64,000 bases of DNA. Source: Panicum virgatum (Eukaryota; Streptophyta; Magnoliopsida; Poales; Poaceae). The position numbers were made by a program, and so were the translations under genes. The notes under the pieces are model-generated. The model searched no databases and was not told the origin of the DNA. It saw only the letters and a list, made by a program, of their open reading frames with translations. The stretch is taken from the NCBI RefSeq assembly GCF_016808335.1, contig NC_053147.1, positions 17,780,913 through 17,844,912 of the forward strand, in the 5' to 3' direction. Of the stretch, positions 10,362 to 21,900 are shown piece by piece; within the stretch, counting starts at the first letter, position 1, and every line of letters starts with the position of its first letter.

Positions 10362-10526
10362 CTCCCTCCTTTCCAAAATATTAGTCGATTTGACTTTGTT
10401 CCATGTGCATAGCAAAATTTATGTACCTAGAAAATCTAAAACGACTAATAATTTGAAATGGAGGTGCATAACAAAAATTATGCATCTAGAAAAGCCAAAA
10501 TTACGAATAAATTAGGATAGAGGGAG
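10362..10526. mobile_element. Stowaway-type MITE
   Basis: 165 bp with ends CTCCCTCCTTTCC and a matching GAGGGAG, flanked by TA dinucleotides at 10360-10361 and 10527-10528. An internal inverted arrangement is visible (AGTCGATTT... / ...ACGACTAAT). CTCCCTCC termini with a TA target site are the hallmark of Stowaway (Tc1/mariner) MITEs in grasses. Confidence 0.85.
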
Positions 10527-10593
10527 TAGAAGTTGGATTATGGGATTCAAATCTTCATAAAATGCAGTAGAAAAAGAAATATAGGCACATCAT

Positions 10594-10594
10594 G

Positions 10595-10666
<72 letters not shown>

Positions 10667-10667
10667 G
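10594..10667. repeat. (AAT)n microsatellite
   Basis: About 74 bp of uninterrupted TAA/ATA trinucleotide repeat between two Stowaway MITEs. It is likely to be length-polymorphic. Confidence 0.95.
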
Positions 10668-10679
10668 GATTAGAAACTA

Positions 10680-10936
10680 CTCCCTCCTTACATATTTATA
10701 AGAGATAGTATAATATAGTACGTTCTCCTAAATAATATTTTGACCATTCATTTATCATGTATTATATTATTTATAGTTATAAACTTATAATTATAGTAAA
10801 ATATTTTGATTACTAATCCAATCTTATAAAATTGCACTATAAAAATAAAAATTAATAATCAAATTATTGACCAAAAGATCGTAAAATTTAAATTTTAATA
10901 TGCGTGTGCACCTTCTAAATAAATAGATGGAGGGAG
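10680..10936. mobile_element. Second Stowaway-type MITE
   Basis: About 257 bp, beginning CTCCCTCCTTACATATTTATAA and ending GATGGAGGGAG, flanked by TA at 10678-10679 and 10937-10938. The interior is AT-rich and noncoding. Confidence 0.8.
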
Positions 10937-10966
10937 TATATCATGTCGAGCGCAGAACTGGACCAT

Positions 10967-11292
10967 GGTGTGTTTAATTCACTTTGCATTTTGCGTTTTT
11001 CAAGGGAATCTTCAACATTTGAAGTACTAAATGTAGACTAATCGCAAAATCTCGTCTGTAAACTATGAAATGAATCTAATGAGTTTAATTAATCCATTAT
11101 TAGAGCATGTTTACTGTAGTATTACTATAACAATTTAGTGTCCAATCACGTCCTAATTAAGCTCATTAGATTCGTCTCGCGATTTACAGTCTATTTGTGT
11201 AATGCGGTTTATTTTTTGACTATATTTAGTACATTATGCAAGCTATTTATAAAAATTTTACATTTTACCTTTAAAGCATCTAAACACGGCCC
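10967..11292. mobile_element. MITE with GGCCGTGTTTA-type ends, copy 1
   Basis: The left end GGTGTGTTTAATTC and the right end ATCTAAACACGGCCC are inverted repeats of one another. The interior contains the conserved word ATTCGTCTCGCGATTTACAG (near 11170-11189) with a partial inverted counterpart. The same family occurs at 61402-61722 and, degraded, near 49960-50175. The superfamily is not certain and the target-site duplication is unclear. It lies immediately upstream of the PRAF-like gene leader. Confidence 0.65.
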
Positions 11293-11389
11293 AAAAATGC
11301 CGTACGACAATTAGCCCTTGTTCTACTGGGTGGGTTCAACGCGACCGAGTTCAACCGAAACCACAGGCCACTCGTTCCTTCCCCAGCTA

Positions 11390-12056
11390 TTGTAGGCTCC
11401 TCTCCCCCCACCCTCCCCGCCGAACACGCCTCCCTCTCCCTCCATGCAGATCAAGGCATCCTTCCACCGCAGCTGCGCCCCTCTCCCTCCTCTGGTCGCC
11501 CTCGTCCCCCCTAGACTGGCGTGGAGTGGAGATCCTTCGGAGTTCCGATTGGTTTCTTCTCTTGCTGGTGAGGAACACGGGCTTGCTCCGATTGGGTTGT
11601 GCATTTTGTGATTCTGTTCTGCGGAGTCTTGTTTTTGTTTTGAACCCCCAAATCCAAATCTTTCGTTCTGCCCGGAATGGAATTCGTGCTGCGTGGGTGA
11701 TTACTGTTGCATTCTATTTCATTTTTTATTTGCATTATAAGCGCAGCATTGTTAATCTGTTCTCATGGAAATGTCAAACCGTTTCAATAACGTTTCAGAA
11801 AAAAAAATGATGCCCAAGATTTGAAGGATCTATATGCGCAAAATCACATATTTGTTATTGTGATCAAACTGGACATATCGTATTGTTATTCACTGTATAA
11901 ATTTCTCTGATATCATTGAGAACGACGTTTCATGTCAATTTGATCTGAATCCCATATTGTGATGCCGAGACCCCAATGTTACTCTGGATGTGCAGTTGCA
12001 GGCGATCCAGACTCAATTCCTGAAAATATATAGGATGTTGACATGTTACTGTTTAG
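11390..12056 (+). promoter_or_regulatory. Predicted 5' UTR of the PRAF-like gene, with leader intron
   Basis: A pyrimidine-rich, GC-rich leader from about 11390 ends in CTTGCTG before GTGAGG (donor at 11568). A probable acceptor TTGCAG lies at 11996-12001, so a second leader exon would run from 12002 to the ATG at 12057. An in-frame TAG directly precedes this ATG. The transcription start was not located; borders are inferred from splice signals only. Confidence 0.5.
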
Positions 12057-15000
12057 ATGACACCAGATGATAATGTGAGTTCCAAAACGCATTCCTTTTA
12101 TTCTGTTTTGACTGAGCACGTGCTTGTGTGCTAAACAATTGGAAGTATAACACATACACCTTTTTTATGTCCCCAAGGCCCTTATAACTCTCAAGAAAGG
12201 CAGCAAGCTTATCAAGTATAGCCGGAAGGGAAAACCCAAGATTCGTGAGTTCAGACTTTCTAGTGTAAGTTCTTACGTGCACTGTTTTATAATACAAATC
12301 TTAACTCCTCAAATATCTCTTTACATTAAAGAAATAACATCCCTTGATGGTTCTGCATTACAGGATGAAACAACATTAGTTTGGTATTCCCACAACAAAG
12401 AGAAGTGCCTCGTACTATCTTCTGTTTCTAGAATCATTCCTGGACAGAGAACTGTAAGCCGAAACACCACCTTACAGTTACCAAAGAGTTAGATGGTTAC
12501 TTTGCTGCTATGCAGTCACAATTAAAGTTTTTAATGACAGAAAAATATTATGGCATAGGGTCTCAGACATTTCAAATGGACATAAATGAATTCATCTTTT
12601 TTTGCCAGGCTGTTTTTAGGAGATTTTTACGCCCTGAGAAGGACTACCTATCATTTTCTCTGATATACAAGAAAGGCCAACGTTCCCTTGACCTGGTAAG
12701 ATGTAGATGTTTTGCTCTCCTTTTTTCTAACGAAGTAGTGGTAAAAACTCGGTGTTAAGAGAAGGAGGCCATGAGAAGCTACCTAGTGCAGCTGGCTAGT
12801 GTCCTTGGGAAAGAGCTAGCGGACCAGGGTTCAAATCTGTGGGTACCTCGATAACATGAGGGTTCAAACCTGAGTGTTTGGCAAAATGTGGGTACCTCGA
12901 TGAGAACTAGTTGCAAGTTTCATTGAGTTTTTGGCCAACCAGGGTCTGGCGCCCCCTATTTTAAGACAAAACCAGGGGATCTCATTTTCCTGTGGTCGAG
13001 TTCTTTGGGTATATCTTATTCTATGATGTGTGGAAGACATTAGTAACATGGGATTCTAGCTGATCTACAGGTTTGCAAGGATCAAGCTGAAGTTGAAGTC
13101 TGGTTTTCAGCACTTGAGACACTCATTACTTCTACTTCAGGCCGTAAAAGTTATTCGACTGATGGTCCAGGTGATAGGTTATCAGTTTCTGATGTGAGTT
13201 GGTATTCTTGAATATTGGTCACATTGTTTAAAATGAAATCAAATATGTTATAATTTCTCTCTATGCGGTCTAGTTTAAGTATTTGTGATTGGATTCAGAT
13301 TTCATCACAGTAAGCTTTATTTTGAAGTCTAGTTCTTTGAAAAGCCAGCACTAAGATGCCTGAGAAGCTGCATTTGTATTGTATTGTGGCACACACATAA
13401 ATCATGGCATTTTATCCTACTTAATTTTACAAGGTTATACTTGTTATCTAGAAGAGACTAACTTAATCGTGGATGCGATTTATGGCTGTCAGACAAAACA
13501 AAGCATGGAGACACCGTTTGGTTCTTATTTCTTCTGTGTATTAGCTAGCCTCTAATAAACTACTGTTACTTAGTTATTGTTTATCCACTTAACCTTCTTG
13601 TTTCAGCTGGACTCTGCCTTACCTTTGGTCAAAGGTTGCAGAATCTTTGAACTAAATGTTTCTTTCCTTTTTCTGTTCAGGAAGTATCACATTACCAAGA
13701 TAGCAATTTTTATGATACGACAGTAGATATCGCCTCAAGTATCACACGTACTTTTAACTCTGGTAGTTACAGCACAACCAATTCTGTCAATTCAGCAAAA
13801 GCAGATGTTGGATCGGATCGTGCAAATATGCTAAGAGCAAGTACAGACGGTGGCCGCATTAGTATTTCCAGCAGTGTTCCTAGTTCTTCAAGTCAAGGTT
13901 CTGGACAAGATGACATTGAATCCCTTGGTGATGTTTATGTGTGGGGTGAGGTCTGGACTGATGTGATCCCAGCAGAGGGATCCTCAAACTATTTGTGCTC
14001 CAAAGCAGACATTTTAGTTCCCAAACCTCTGGAATCAGATGTTGTTTTGGACGTACAGCAGATAGCCTGTGGTTCCAGGCACATTGCTCTGACTACTAGG
14101 CAAGGAGAAGTATTCGCATGGGGTGAAGAACTTGGAGGGCGGCTTGGTCACGGGACTGATGCAGATATTAGCCGTCCTAAACTTGTTGAAGCCTTAGCAG
14201 TTTCAAATGTAGAATATATTGCATGCGGGGAGTTCCATACTTGTGCTGTAACTGCCTCTGGTGACTTGTACACTTGGGGTGATGGATACTACAATGCTGG
14301 ATTGCTTGGACATGGTGCCGGAACTAGCCACTGGCTTCCAAAACAAGTCTCAGGACCCTTAGAAGGGATTCAGATTCTGTCTGTTGCATGTGGCTCGTGG
14401 CACTCAGCACTGACCACGTCAAGTGGGAAAGTTTTCACCTTTGGTGACGGGACATTTGGTGCTCTTGGACATGGGAATCATGAAAGTGTTGCATACCCAA
14501 AGGAAGTCGAAACTTTGAGTGGATTCAGAACAATGAAAGTAGCCTGTGGACTCTGGCATTCCGCAGCAATTGTGGAGACCAATAATCAGACAGGCGTGAA
14601 TGTGGTGTCCAGGAAGCTATATACCTGGGGTGCTGGGGACAAGAATCTCCTAGGTCATGGGGATAAAGATGCTAGGCTAGTTCCTACATGTGTTCAATCT
14701 ATCGTTGATTATAATTTCCATCAGGTGGCCTGTGGACATAGTATGACCATCGCCCTTGCTACATCTGGTCATGTTTTCGCAATGGGAAGCTCTAGCAATG
14801 GTCAACTTGGGAATCCAAAGTCTGATGGTAAACAACCTAGCCTGGTACAAGATAAGTTATCAGGTGAATTGGTTGAAGAGATCGCCTGTGGTTCATGCCA
14901 CGTTGCAGTATTGACTTCACGAAGTGAAGTATATACATGGGGGATGGGGGCCAATGGAAGGCTGGGGCATGGTGGTGTGGAAGATAAGAAAAAACCAACC

Positions 15001-16980
15001 CTTGTGGAAGCATTAAAAGATCGTCATGTTAAAAGTATAGCATGCGGTTCAAATTTCACTACCTGCATTTGTATACATAAGTGGGTTTCAGGTGCAGATC
15101 AGTCCGTATGCTCAGGTTGTAGGCAACCATTTGGCTTCACAAGAAAGCGACACAATTGTTACAATTGTGGGCTTGTCCATTGCCATGCATGTAGTTCAAG
15201 GAAAGTACTGAAAGCTGCTTTGGCACCTACTCCTGGCAAACCACATCGTGTATGCGATTCATGCTTCATGAAACTGAAAGCTGCAGAGACCAGCAGCAGC
15301 AGTTCATATCACAAAAGGAATGTCAATGCCCGTCGATCCGTTGATAACAAAGACAAGTCAGAGAGGCCAGACATAAGGCCTTCCAGGCTTGCAACAGGAT
15401 CACCAGCAGAACCACTCAAGCAAGCTGAGACAAAAGCAGTTCGAAATGAGATAAAACCAGATCCCATGTCCATGATGAAGGCATCCCAAGCTCCTTCCAT
15501 GTTACCTTTTAACAATCTTGCTTTTGGTGGAACATTTGGTCCAGCTAGTCTAAAGCCCATGGCAATGGCAGCTGCAGTGCCAATGGCCATGCCTGTGCAA
15601 CCATCTCCTTTCACAAAGAAGCCAAATCCACCTGCAGCAACTCCTCTCTGTGGTACTGATAACTTGAAGAGGACGAAAGATGTGCTGAATGAAGATATAA
15701 CAAAGTTGCAATCTCAGGTCTGTTTTAGAATACTGTATATTTTGCCACTTTTACCATGTTTAGCCGGCGCTAATAAATTTATTGAACTTTTAATAGGTTA
15801 ATAAATTGAAACAAAAATGTGATGCCCAAGAGGAGCAACTGCAGAAATCGGAAAGAAGAGCTGAAAATTCTGCCTCTATAGCTGCAGAAGAGTCTTCTAG
15901 GCGTAATGGTGTCTTGGAATTCATTAGGTTTCTTGACAATGAGGTACAGTATTAAAATAGCTCTGCATGATAGATAGATAGATACACAGCTCTTGAGCTT
16001 GGATGATGACATTAAGTGCCTACCCCCTACCATGCTGCGTGCGTACTTGAGACCCAATAGTCTACCCTTTTATTCTATTCCATTTACAGTACCAAGACTT
16101 CTATAATCCAAATAAAATACAAATAGGGGTGTGCTTTAATGATGTTGAATGTTGTGAATGAAACAAGCATAATGGTGAAAGCATTTATTGTTAACTTGGA
16201 ACATAGAATAACATGAATCAATATAAGCTTTGTAGTAGCTCAAAAAACAAGGGTCGTTTCCCTGTACATGTTTACCGGATCTGTCTTGGATGATGCTCAC
16301 TGTATCACGTCCGGTCATTCTTCAGCTCAAGAGTATTGCAGATAGGGTGCCCAGTGATGCTGCTGACAGCTTAAAAGCCTTGCAAAGCCATTCAGAGAGG
16401 TTTCTTACTGGGCAAGGTATTCATCCACCGGAAGTCACAGGTGCCGATAGACATGCTACGGCACATCAGAGGTCAGCAAGCATGGGCAGTCTGGTTTTGT
16501 CTCAGGATGGCAGCACTGGAAATGCTGGTAGCTCGGCCGCTTCCTTGACGAGTGAATCTCCATGCCACCGTATCATGGAGAACAGCTCGAGAGCTAATGG
16601 CGACTTTGCGCCAAAGCTTAATACTCACGGAGAAGTGCAACTGATCGAGCAGTTTGAACCAGGGGTGTATGTGACACTCATCCAGCTGAGAGATGGTACC
16701 AAAGTATTCAAGCGTGTCAGATTCAGGTAACCTAGTTGCCGCATACCCTCGTTCTGTACATGGCATTAATGTCCGAACCTTCTCAGGTCCAATCACTTTC
16801 ATAGTACATCCAAAGCACTCCATAACTTTCGCTTTCATAGTTTCCAGGAGCTGATCATTTACTCTCCTTGTTTTTCCCCCCACGATCAGCAAGAGGAGAT
16901 TTGCGGAGCAGCAGGCCGAGGAATGGTGGCGGGAGAACCAGGAGAGAGTGTTCAGGAAATACAGCCATCCGACTAACTAG
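12057..16980 (+). CDS. PRAF-type protein: PH-like, RCC1 repeats, FYVE finger, BRX domain
   Basis: Ten coding exons with consistent phase: 12057-12074, 12178-12264, 12364-12453, 12609-12695, 13071-13193, 13681-15717, 15797-15943, 16326-16726, 16890-16980, with one further exon possible only if the leader is modelled differently (nine coding segments are listed). They give about 1026 residues, normal for the family. Residues 7-115 match the PH-like domain (ALITLKKGSKLIKYSRKGKP, SRIIPGQRT, FRRFLRPEKDYLSFSLIY). RCC1 repeats follow at about 216-605 (GEVFAWGEELGGRLGHG, GKVFTFGDGTFGALGHG, SEVYTWGMGANGRLGHG and others). A FYVE-type zinc finger lies at about 607-668 with the plant variant RKRHNCYNCG, then a coiled coil (KLKQKCDAQEEQLQKSE). 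The C-terminus is a BRX-type domain (EQFEPGVYVTLIQLRDGTKV). Family members bind phosphoinositides and have been linked to Rab guanine-nucleotide exchange; those roles are family knowledge. The N-terminus MTPDDN replaces the usual RDIEQ segment; the start is the weakest part of the model. Confidence 0.9.
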
Positions 16981-17543
16981 GCGTCATCCAACACAACATC
17001 CCGGCATCGTGAAGAAGTATGATCATCCACCTTCTGAGCTTGGTTGCAGACGAGCTATTGGATGATGGCGCTTTGATCGGTGCTTGAAGGAAGCCAAGTC
17101 CTGGCACGTTGATTCGAGCATTGCTCCTGCGGCTGTGTTGCGGTGTTATAAATTACTAGATTAGATTGTGAACTGGGAATGAAGATACTGACATGTGTGT
17201 TCATCCTTCTTTGCGCCTGCTTTACCGAACATGGCGGTTCGTGGTGCCTTTCCTGACAAAGCGACAGTAGCTTGCTGTGAAACCTTTCTTCACACCTCAG
17301 ACGATTTGCTGTTTTTCGCAATTTTGATATCCATTCATCCTTTTGTTAAGCCTAAGGGTATATATAATGTTTAAGGTAGTACTATTCTTCAAGCAAATGC
17401 ATGTATGCTTTAGTCAATCTGTGCCGCCACGTGTACGTACTTCAACTTCGATCATACGTTTAGTCCCGCATCGGCCGCGCAGGTGGGTTTACCGCCAGAT
17501 ATAACGCGCGACTCGGAGACCTCCGCGCGGTTGCTAGCACATC
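16981..17543 (+). other. PRAF-like 3' UTR and downstream spacer
   Basis: No coding signal. The region probably contains the 3' UTR; AT-rich text around 17345-17375 (TATATATAATGTTTAA) could serve polyadenylation, but no clear signal is assigned. It ends at the third hAT-like element. Confidence 0.4.
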
Positions 17544-18066
17544 TATGGCTGGGCATTTGGGTTACCCGAAAATTTCGGGTTAAGTTTTTCGGGTTTTTAA
17601 AATTTTGGGTTCTGAAAACTGCAATCCGAAATTCGCTAGAAATAATCAAAACCCGAAAATTCGGGTACCCGACATTTCGTACAGGCATCGCCGGTGAGGG
17701 GAGGAGTGGATGGGGGCCGTGGGCGGTGGCCTCGTCCTCTCCCCGTCCCCGCCCGGATCTCGCCTCCTCCCCTCCCCATCCTCCGCCGCCGCGAGCACCG
17801 GTGCCGGGCTGCCGGCCGGGCCTCGCCTCGTCGGCGCGATGGACGGCGGCGGGGAGCCGCTGCTCGTGCCGTTGGGCATGGGGCGGCGGGCGATGGCGCG
17901 GTGGGCGGCTGGGGCGGCGCGGCGCGGGTAGATCGGGTATTTCGGGTACCGTGGCCCAAAACCCGAATTACCCGAACTAATTTCGGGTACCGTGGGCTGA
18001 AACCCGGATTTGGGTTCGGGTTTTTCGGATTCGGACTTCGGGTATCGGGTTTTTTGGCCAGCCACA
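17544..18066. mobile_element. hAT-like element with TATGGCTGGGCA ends
   Basis: 523 bp beginning TATGGCTGGGCA and ending TGGCCAGCCACA, flanked by a perfect 8-bp duplication AGCACATC at 17536-17543 and 18067-18074. Subterminal regions are packed with CGGGTACCCGAA/TTTCGGGT words on both sides, and the middle (about 17690-17930) is GC-rich. The termini are close to those of the element at 1359-2343 (TAGGGCTGGGCA), but the subterminal words differ. It has no transposase. Confidence 0.88.
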
Positions 18067-18186
18067 AGCACATCTCATCTCATGTTTGTAATCTGCCCGG
18101 TGGCGCCTCCCGCAAAGGTGCGCGCCACGCCACCTCGACCTGCGGGTACTAACACAAATCTCATTGGCTAATAGATTCCGCTGACG

Positions 18187-18405
18187 ATGGAGGGAGATGA
18201 ATATGATGATGGCTCTCCAGCCCAACGCATAGGCGCCATCCTGCAACAGGTACCGTACCTCAGAGAGGGAGAAACCATGGGTAATTTCAGGAATTCGCTA
18301 ACCGATGAACAGGCAATTCCTTTGCAGGCGGCAGCCTTTTTTTGGTGGTTCTGGTTATCTTTTAAAATTTTGTTTGTTTCTTATATATATGTACAACAGA
18401 ATTGA
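18187..18405 (+). other. Short open frame, possible gene remnant
   Basis: A 72-codon frame starts MEGDEYDDGSPAQRIGAILQ, and a plausible donor GTACCG follows CAACAG at about 18250. The acidic N-terminal segment looks more protein-like than background, but no downstream exon was found before the end of the opposing SFH gene. I do not recognise it. It may be a first exon left behind by rearrangement, or chance. Confidence 0.2.
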
Positions 18406-18998
18406 TTGAATATTTCCTTCTTTTTTTTGTATTTGAGTGCTCGTGGCCCACGCAGAAATTTTGGTAGTTCCTGGTGACGTTGCCAGGGGTTGCAAATTTG
18501 ATTCGTGCCAGCGCATCGGATTTGATGAATACTCCAACAACTCCGATGAACTGAAAACATGACAACAGCCCTGAACGCACCAAGCACTCAACAAGTCGTA
18601 CACCGCGGCAGATGCAGCACGCAGCTCAACTGAAACGGCAGCACACAATGTATTCATTGTCAGCACGCTATCGGCTTTGCGACGATGCAACCATGATTAC
18701 AGCTACAGCTTAGGCTAGCGCAAGTGCTAGGTACCTCTTCACAGGGTAGAGCATACAGTACAAAACACCTTGGCCTTTGGGCTTTCGTGTCCTAGCTCGT
18801 CGAATGTGTAATAACAGACATGAAGAGCCCGAAACATGAAGGGGCCGAACGGCACGCCTATTATTTACTACTATCAATTACACACTTGAGACTTCTACGG
18901 ACCAACAAAATATACATACATACAACACATTAGCCGCAATCCAATATACACGAACGGCTCTGCGTGTCAAGAACAGCTAGCTGCTCCGCGCCCAGCTC
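18406..18998 (-). other. Probable 3' UTR and downstream region of the SFH-like gene
   Basis: No gene recognised. The minus-strand gene ends at 18999, so part of this AT-rich stretch is expected to be its 3' UTR. The polyadenylation site is not assigned. Confidence 0.35.
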
Positions 18999-21900
18999 TT
19001 AGAAGCAGAACTTCTTCTTCTGCAAATGCCATGCACATACAAGTGACTAAGATTAGATGGGGCAGAGAACCATACTAGAAAGAAGTCATATATGTACATC
19101 TTCAATGATGGAAAAAAAGGAATTGAGCGTGGGAGATCTGTAACGTACACGGAATTTGATCAGGTCTTGCTTATCAATGTACGCGAGCAGCTCGTCCTGT
19201 CGCATCAAGGCATCATAGAGGGCCTGATCATGGATATGGTTTAGATAATTAGTTCAGAACCTCGACACCTTATTTGTAAAAAAATGGAAAGAAGTCTTTC
19301 CATGTAAATGCAACAGATGACATCGTCTGTAGAGTAACAGCCAATTATAGTTCTGTAGTTTATGTTGTGCCGACTGAGACCAATCAAGGACATAAAACCT
19401 GCAACTTTGAACAAAATAAGCTTACCTTCTTTGTGGAAATTAACTCAGCCTCCAATGCATCCACACGGCGGACGGCTGCATTGAGCAATTCTTCCTTTTC
19501 AAATGGCATCTCAGACGGCTTTGTCTCAAGCACCTGCACCTTGTCCTCCAGCTCACCTAGCCGTCTCAGCATAGATGAAAGCACATCCTTTTCTGTATAG
19601 GATGGGGCAGGAGACGGAGGTCGGAACTCCTCCTTGTACTCCAGTTCTTGAGGATACTCAACATGATAGTCATCATGCTTAACAGATTGGTTAGAGATCC
19701 TTCTAGCCATCTTGCTTGGAACAGAACAGAGCATGGCAAAAAGGGTCATGACCAAGACCGTCAGCCACGTGATTATTTGAGCTCGAAGTCCTTCGAATGT
19801 GCCAGGCAAATTTCTCAAGGAAAATGAACCTGGTGGTGTGAGAATATAAAGGGTTTAGTACACAAATATAGAAAATAGCTTTGTGCATATGCAATTATGT
19901 ATCACATGTTGCTGTAATTTTGAGAGCTACGTCCTTATACCAGAGGAAACTTTTCGGTTGTTTTGTAAGCTGGGGCCTTTGAAGTGCCTTCTTGAAAAAT
20001 GAAAGAAAAGAACTAATCGATCAAAGGATGCAGCTCAAAATTGATATGAATGCAAGCACATTAGCATAATGATTAAAATGTCAAGGATTGACAAGTACAT
20101 CAACCTGTAGCTACTTTTGCTAGTTAATTATCTATCCATAAATAGTTGAGCATCTTGGGTGGGAACAAACATGGACTAGGAGTGGATATAAGTTTGAACA
20201 AAAGTCAAATGGATACAAGAGCTTGACAATAACTATATAACCACATAGCATACCAGAGGAAGAAGCTTGTAGACTAGCTCTGGGACTACCCCATCCATCA
20301 TCAACAACCTTGTCCACAACAGGAATGCTTTCAATTGAAGCATGAGCAACAGATGCTGAAGCATGTGCGGGCAATTTTGACTGGAGATAGCAACAGAGGT
20401 TACCCATCAATAACTATGCAATAACAAAAGTGGCAATAGCATTTTAAAGAAAAAGGACCCAAAGTTACATTCCATACATGTTTGGAATGGAAAGCATACT
20501 GGGTTAAAAACTTGTATTGCTAGGAAAAGAAAACGTTTACAAAATATTACTCAGCATAATTTAGTGACCTGTCATCAATAACCTTTTGGCCCTTGGTGGT
20601 GTTTATAGCCAAGATGTTACTGATGCAGATTATTTTAGTCATATCATTATCAGGTTTTTAATCATACACTAAGGGTTAGCCACTTGCCTCCTCGTGAACA
20701 GGGGTCAAAATAGGGTGTGTGATCAGATTCCTTGACGCCGTAGGAGATGTTACGTCTTCCACTTCAGACCCAGATTCAGCAGATGCATCACTGCCTTTTC
20801 TCTGCTTCAGTAAAATAATGGAATAAGTACTGAGTGAGGGTTGAGAATCATGTCTCTAAAAATTTCTAAAGTAAAGCATTTTTATAGACTTACAGCTGGG
20901 TACTCTGGCCTAGCATAACTAATTATCTTTCCATCAGTGCTGGATATAGTCACAATTTGCCTTCCGTAGTTTGCCTCGCCATTGAGAACTCTCTGGAGAT
21001 ATTCAAGATGCATCACTTTAGTACTAAGACGTTTTTCTCTAGCTGGATATCTCATCTGGAAACATCTCCCTTTTATTCTCTGATGTTTAATCATGTTTAT
21101 TTTTCACAAGATTGGGGGTCGTTATGGCAGGATATTTATTACCTTTATTATTTCGGGATCCTTCCAAGGACCTTTGTCAGATTTTTGACAACCTCCATGT
21201 TCATCACACTTGCATTTACCACCAAGAAATTCCGGCAATTCACTGCATGCATGTAACTAACAGAAATTAGGATGGAAGCCGCCAACACAAATGTATGGCC
21301 AAGAAAAAGGATACTGACCACTCATCAATAATTTCAAGCAATTTATGTTGGTACTTATTCCCAAGAACCTTCAAGAGAAAATGAGAAATGATGAAGGGTA
21401 ACTATAATGTGTATAAAAGCACTCAAGAAAGATGCAATCAAATCATTGCTTAACAAAGCATTACATACATGAATCTTGGAAGCAGTTTTTGGATCAAGGA
21501 ACGATTTTATTGTGTTCCATAACATCTTGAAGCCTTGGCCAGCATTAATTATATACATTCGGCACAATGTCTGTAACAGAATCCAAAATGCTTTAGGAAT
21601 TCAACAATGGGCCAAGATAAATATAATGACAAGAAGAAACTTTGAAGTTAGTAAAATTATACATGGAAATATTTCATTGAAAAAGTTTCAGATGCTGGAC
21701 TGAAATTTGTCGGGATATCTACCTCTGGGTAGTTATCACCGTCGATCTTCTGCAATCGTGCGACTAATTCCCTTGCAGATTTCGAGAAGTTCTTGAAACC
21801 CTTCATTTAAATAAAAGAAGTCTAGAAATATTAGTGATGTGGCTTTAAATATAATGAACGATATTTTGCTATGACATAATGTGACATACCACTCCTTGCA

